64,000 nucleotides of DNA from AC-43 sp963728855 (lineage in GTDB: Bacteria > Actinomycetota > Actinomycetes > Mycobacteriales > Micromonosporaceae): contig CAVSLN010000009.1 in the NCBI GenBank assembly GCA_963728855.1, positions 186,001-250,000 on the forward strand, written 5' to 3'. Every line of letters starts with the position of its first letter. Position 1 is the first letter of the stretch. A model generated the notes under the pieces. The model saw nothing but the letters and a program-made list of their open reading frames with translations. It was not told the DNA's origin and made no database searches. The translations under genes were made by a program, and so were the position numbers. Positions 60,964 through 64,000 of this stretch are shown here, piece after piece.

Positions 60964-61614
60964 TTACCGGCCGGGGTCCCCGCCCGCCACGAAGTACATG
61001 ACCTCGCGGCCGGCGTTCACGGCGTGGTCGGCGAACCGCTCGTACCACCGGCCGAGCAGCGCGGCGTCGATCGCCGGCTCCACCCCGTGCCGCCAGGCCG
61101 CGACCCAGCAGCAGGCCGAAGAGCTGCTTCTCCAGCTCGTCGATCTCGTCGTCGTCGCGCTCCAGCTCGGCGGCGCGCGTCGGCGTCCGCGCTGCGCAGC
61201 ACCTCGAGCGATCTTCCCGGCGATCCGGTCGGCCGCGGTCCCCATGTCCCGGATCACCGGCCGCAGCTCCTCGGGTACGGCGGCGGTCGGGAGGCGCCGC
61301 AGCGCGGTCTTCGCGACGTGGTCGGCGAGGTCGCCCATCCGCTCCAGGTCGGCCGCCGATGTGCAGGGCGGTCACCACCTGCCGCAGGTCGGAGGCGACC
61401 GGCGCCTGGCGGGCGAGCAGGTCGTACACCTTCTCCTCGAGCTGGCTTCGCAGCGCGTCGACCTCCGCGTCGCTGAGCACGACCTCCTCCGCCTCGGTCT
61501 GGTCGGCGGCGAGCAGGGCGGCGGTCGCGAGGCGCAGCGCGGTCCGGACCCCCTCGGCCATGTCGACCAGGAGCGGGTCATGTCGGCGAGGTCGGCCCGG
61601 AACTCCTCGCGCAT
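60964..61614 (-). CDS. phoU: PhoU phosphate-signalling protein, several frameshifts
   Basis: MREEFRADLADMT, then VDMAEGVRTALRLATAALLA, then RMGDLADHVAKTALRRLP, then ELERDDDEIDELEKQLFGLLLG, then FADHAVNAGREVMYFVAGG. These PhoU helical repeats appear in rotating frames. Indels are needed near 61573, 61355, 61207, 61172 and 61098. PhoU links the Pst transporter to the SenX3 kinase. It is divergent from senX3 with PHO-like repeats between. ATG at 61614 with GGGAGA upstream. Confidence 0.85.
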
Positions 61615-61675
61615 GTCTCTCCCAAGGTCGGGGTCGTGGTACGGCGGTGACGCTAGGGTCGCGGCACGTCAAAGC

Positions 61676-61714
61676 GGTGAACGCCGGTGAACGACGCCGG
61701 GCGCAGCGGTGAAT
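61676..61714. promoter_or_regulatory. PHO-box-like repeats between phoU and senX3
   Basis: GGTGAAC at 61676 and 61686 and GGTGAAT at 61708 (steps of 10 and 22 bases). Read on the minus strand they are GTTCACC words, the PhoP/RegX3-type half-site. They lie 60-100 bases upstream of phoU and about 70-110 bases upstream of the presumed senX3 start, so RegX3 could control both directions. Confidence 0.65.
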
Positions 61715-61784
61715 ATTGCACAATCCGTGTCGCGCTTTGTCCAGGCCCGCTCCAGCCAAAGGTTAACAATGCCCTACGATCGCG

Positions 61785-63049
61785 GTGGATGCGAGCGTCG
61801 TCGCCGCTCGCAGACGGCGACGCGCTTCCGCCCGGCAACGACGGGGACGGCGCAAGCCGTACCGGTACGCCGACAGCCTGCCGCGAGGCAGGTCCGCCGT
61901 ACCGGGCGGCCAAGGGGCTGGGCCGGCGCAGCCTCGACTCGCTGCGGGTCGGCGTACTGGTGCTGGACGCCGACGACCGGCCGGTGCTGGTCAACCCGGC
62001 CGCCCGGGCGATGGGCCTGCTCCGCGCCGGTCGACCGTCGGCGGGTCACCGGTCGCGCACACCGTCGTCCGTACCCTGGCCGGCCAGGTCCGGCGTACCG
62101 GCATCCGGCGCGAGGTGGAGCTGGACCTGCCCCCGGGGCAACGGCCGCGACCCGCTCGGCGTGCACCTGCGGGCGGTGGCGCTCGGCGACGGGCACGTGA
62201 CGGTCGAGGCGGCCGACGTGACCGAGGCGCACCGGGTCGCCCGGGTCCGCCGCGACTTCGTGGCCAACGTGAGCCACGAGCTGAAGACGCCGGTCGGCGC
62301 GCTGCAACTGCTCGCCGAGGCGCTGCTCGACGCGACCGACGTGGCCGCCGACGCCGACGACGAGGAGCTGCGGCACCCGACTTCCGGCAGGACCTGGCTG
62401 CCGCGCGCCGGTTCGCCGAGCGGATCCAGCACGAGTCGACCCGGCTCGGCCGGCTGGTCAGCGAGCTGCTCGAGCTGACCCGGCTGCAGGGCGGCGAGCC
62501 GCTGCCCGACCCGGCGCCGGTGTCGGTGGACTGGGTGGTCGCCGAGGTGATCGACCGGACCCGTACCGCCGCCTCGGCCAAGGGCATCGAGGTCGGCTTC
62601 GTCGGCATGCGTGGCCTGACCGTGTACGGCAGCGACAGCCAGCTGGTGACCGCGGTCGCCAACCTCGTGGAGAACGCGATCGCCTACTCGCCGACGCCGA
62701 GGAGGGCACCGGCGCCCCGGGTCACCATCACCGCCCGCGGCGACGAGGAGGTCAGTCGAGATCGCGGTCGCCGACCAGGGCATCGGCATCGAGCCGAAGG
62801 ACCTCGACCGGATCTTCGAGCGGTTCTACCGGGCCGACAAGGCCCGCTCCCGCGCCACCGGCGGCACCGGCCTCGGCCTGGCGATCGTGAAACACATCGC
62901 GACCAACCACGGCGGGCGGGTCGAAGTGGTCAGCACGCGTGGGCGTCGGGTCGACGTTCACCCTGCGGCTGCCGGCGCGACCGCCGGACGCCGCCCTGCC
63001 GCTACCACCGTCAATTGAGATCGCGGCAGGAACTCCGCCGCGAAGCTGA
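61785..63049 (+). CDS. senX3: SenX3/PhoR sensor histidine kinase, many frameshifts
   Basis: PAS-like segment LRVGVLVLDADDRPVLVNPAARAMGLLRAG, H-box DFVANVSHELKTPVGALQLLAEALLDA, N-box QLVTAVANLVENAIAYSP, G1/F/G2 boxes ADQGIGIEPKDLDRIFERFY and GGTGLGLAIVKHIATNHGG, and a C-terminal tail, all in rotating frames. About six indels are required (near 61905, 62035, 62133, 62385, 62754, 62938). Oddly, no transmembrane helix is visible: a short VDASVV start joins directly to an Arg-rich stretch, so the membrane anchor may be missing or mis-assembled. Confidence 0.85.
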
Positions 63050-63066
63050 CAGGGAAAGGACGCCTA

Positions 63067-63754
63067 GTGGCCCGCGTTCTGGTGGTCGAGGACGAGGAGT
63101 CGTTCTCCGACGCCTTGTCGTACATGCTGCGTAAGGAGGGCTTCGAGGTGTCGGTCGCGGCGACCGGCACCTCGGCGCTGACCGAGTTCGACCGGACCGG
63201 CGCGGACATCGTGCTGCTCGACCTGATGCTGCCGGAGATGTCCGGGACCGAGGTGTGCCGCCAGCTGCGCTCGCGTTCGCACGTACCGATCATCATGGTC
63301 ACCGCCCGCGACTAGCGAGATCGACAAGGTGGTCGGCCTGGAGATCGGCGCCGACGACTACGTCACCAAGCCGTACTCGCCCCGCGAGCTGGTCGCCCGG
63401 ATCCGGGCGGTGCTGCGCCGGCAGACGCCGGTGACGCGGCCGAGCTGACCCCGCCGACGCTGGCGGCCGGCCCGGTCCGGATGGACGTCGAGCGGCACGT
63501 GGTGACCGTCGTCGGGCGCGGCGGTGCCGCTGCCGCTCAAGGAGTTCGAGCTGCTGGAGATGCTGCTGCGCAACGCCGGCCGGGTGCTCACCCGCGGCCA
63601 GCTCATCGACCGGGTCTGGGGCGCCGACTACGTGGGCGACACCAAGACCCTGGACGTGCACGTCAAGCGGCTGCGTTCGAAGATCGAGCCGGAGCCGTCC
63701 ACGCCGCGCTACATCGTCACCGTGCGCGGCCTGGGCTACAAGTTCGAGCCGTAG
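63067..63754 (+). CDS. regX3: RegX3/PhoP response regulator, three frameshifts
   Basis: ARVLVVEDEESFSDALSYML (acidic pocket), IVLLDLMLPEMSGTEVC (phospho-acceptor Asp) and MVTARD are in frame to a TAG at 63313. The rest, EIDKVVGLEIGADDYVTKPYSP..., LPLKEFELLEMLLRNAGRVL and DVHVKRLRSKIEPEPSTPRYIV, follows in other frames. Indels near 63314, 63435 and 63519 each restore a canonical OmpR-type regulator. Partner of SenX3; expected to bind the GTTCAC repeats at 27.3 and 61.7 kb. Confidence 0.9.
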
Positions 63755-63840
63755 CGCCGGACGAAGTTCTCCCGGTCGCGGGCTCGCCGCAGGTCGCGGT
63801 AGCGGCGCACGGTCGTGTATGTGAAGGTCGGCGGCGGCGA

Positions 63841-64000
63841 TCACGCCGGGTGCGAGAGGTGTGCCGCGGCCGGCGGTCCGGCGGCGGTCGCGGGGTGGAC
63901 GGCGACGAGGCCGAGCCCGTCGCGCGCCTTGCAGAGCTCGGCGAGCCGGTCGTAGGCCGGCTTGCCGATCAGGGCGGTGAGCTCCGGGGCGTAGGAGAGG
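63841..64000 (-). CDS. Unidentified protein, C-terminal end
   Basis: An open frame on the minus strand enters from the window edge and ends at TGA, giving 52 residues (YAPELTALIGKPAYDRLAEL, then CKARDGLGLVAVHP and an Ala/Pro-rich end). The helix and turn pattern looks like a real gene end, but I cannot assign the family. It is convergent with regX3, with 86 bases between stops. Confidence 0.45.
   Translation of the reverse strand, partial: LSYAPELTALIGKPAYDRLAELCKARDGLGLVAVHPATAAGPPAAAHLSHPA

Noticed and set aside
60184..63754. Programmed frameshifting as an explanation of the broken phosphate genes
   Set aside because: There are no slippery heptamers or shared stimulatory structures, and several shifts per gene would be needed.

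Overview
The window is very G+C-rich actinobacterial DNA with many GTG starts, GTGA/ATGA stop-start overlaps, Ku/LigD end joining, mycothiol genes (mshA, mshD), glnR, hbhA and senX3/regX3. Codon habits, such as many GTAC-containing codon pairs, and the gene order suggest a filamentous actinomycete, most likely Micromonosporaceae. From memory, two blocks match Mycobacterium tuberculosis order. Positions 26.1-42.3 kb resemble Rv0811c-Rv0820 (pstS, mshD, glnR, LmeA-like, sseA, sseC, nitrobindin, class IV aminotransferase, YgfZ). Positions 47.4-63.8 kb resemble Rv0474-Rv0491 (XRE, hbhA, DUF2516, murB, SDR, mshA, YbjN, gpm, senX3, regX3). I saw no rRNA, tRNA, CRISPR array or insertion sequence.

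Layout. 0-6 kb: the end of a conservon GTPase gene (cvnD-like), then a tightly coupled operon of a membrane protein, a HerA/DUF87-type ATPase, a protein with an HSSFL...SGHYRP module, and two small proteins. 6-10 kb: MarR/MFS pair and an acyl-CoA ligase. 9.8-12.8 kb: Ku divergent from separate LigD-like ligase and polymerase genes. 12.8-22.3 kb: ABC exporter, secreted and membrane proteins, a PrsW-type protease, a GroES-like protein, an AI-2E-type permease and a DinG helicase. 22.4-28.4 kb: Uma2 nuclease, DUF402 phosphatase, a 46-bp minisatellite, PPK2, DUF47, NUDIX, PstS and MshD. 28.4-33.2 kb: glnR, a membrane protein, a LmeA-like protein, and a cysteine-rich leader peptide ahead of sseA-sseC. 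33.2-38.8 kb: an accessory stretch (XRE regulator with an unrecognised C-terminal domain, GNAT, glycosyltransferase-like protein) that interrupts the first conserved block. 38.8-42.3 kb: DsrE, nitrobindin, PLP enzyme, Fur and YgfZ. 42.5-47.3 kb: secreted polysaccharide lyase and chitinase, then a BKACE enzyme and asparaginase. 47.4-57.6 kb: XRE/HbhA/DUF2516, hydrolase, AlaX, a broken EamA gene, EI24, a lectin-like protein, MDMPI-type enzyme, MurB, MgtC, methyltransferase and SDR. 57.9-63.8 kb: mshA, YbjN, gpm, phoU, senX3 and regX3.

How it fits together. Phosphate sensing and storage (senX3/regX3/phoU, pstS, PPK2, DUF47) are linked by GTTCAC-type repeats upstream of pstS and between phoU and senX3, which look like PHO boxes. 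Mycothiol synthesis (mshA, mshD) sits with thiosulfate sulfur transfer (sseA/sseC) under a cysteine-sensing leader peptide. The secreted chitinase, lyase and lectin-like proteins fit a soil saprophyte.

Two features stand out. First, several gene 3' ends carry short direct repeats that include or touch the stop codon, and one of these built an 11-codon minicistron between mshA and ybjN. Second, single-base frameshifts are frequent but clustered (ku, AI-2E permease, dinG, EamA, and densely in gpm-phoU-senX3-regX3). Because these are core genes, local consensus errors are the likeliest explanation.
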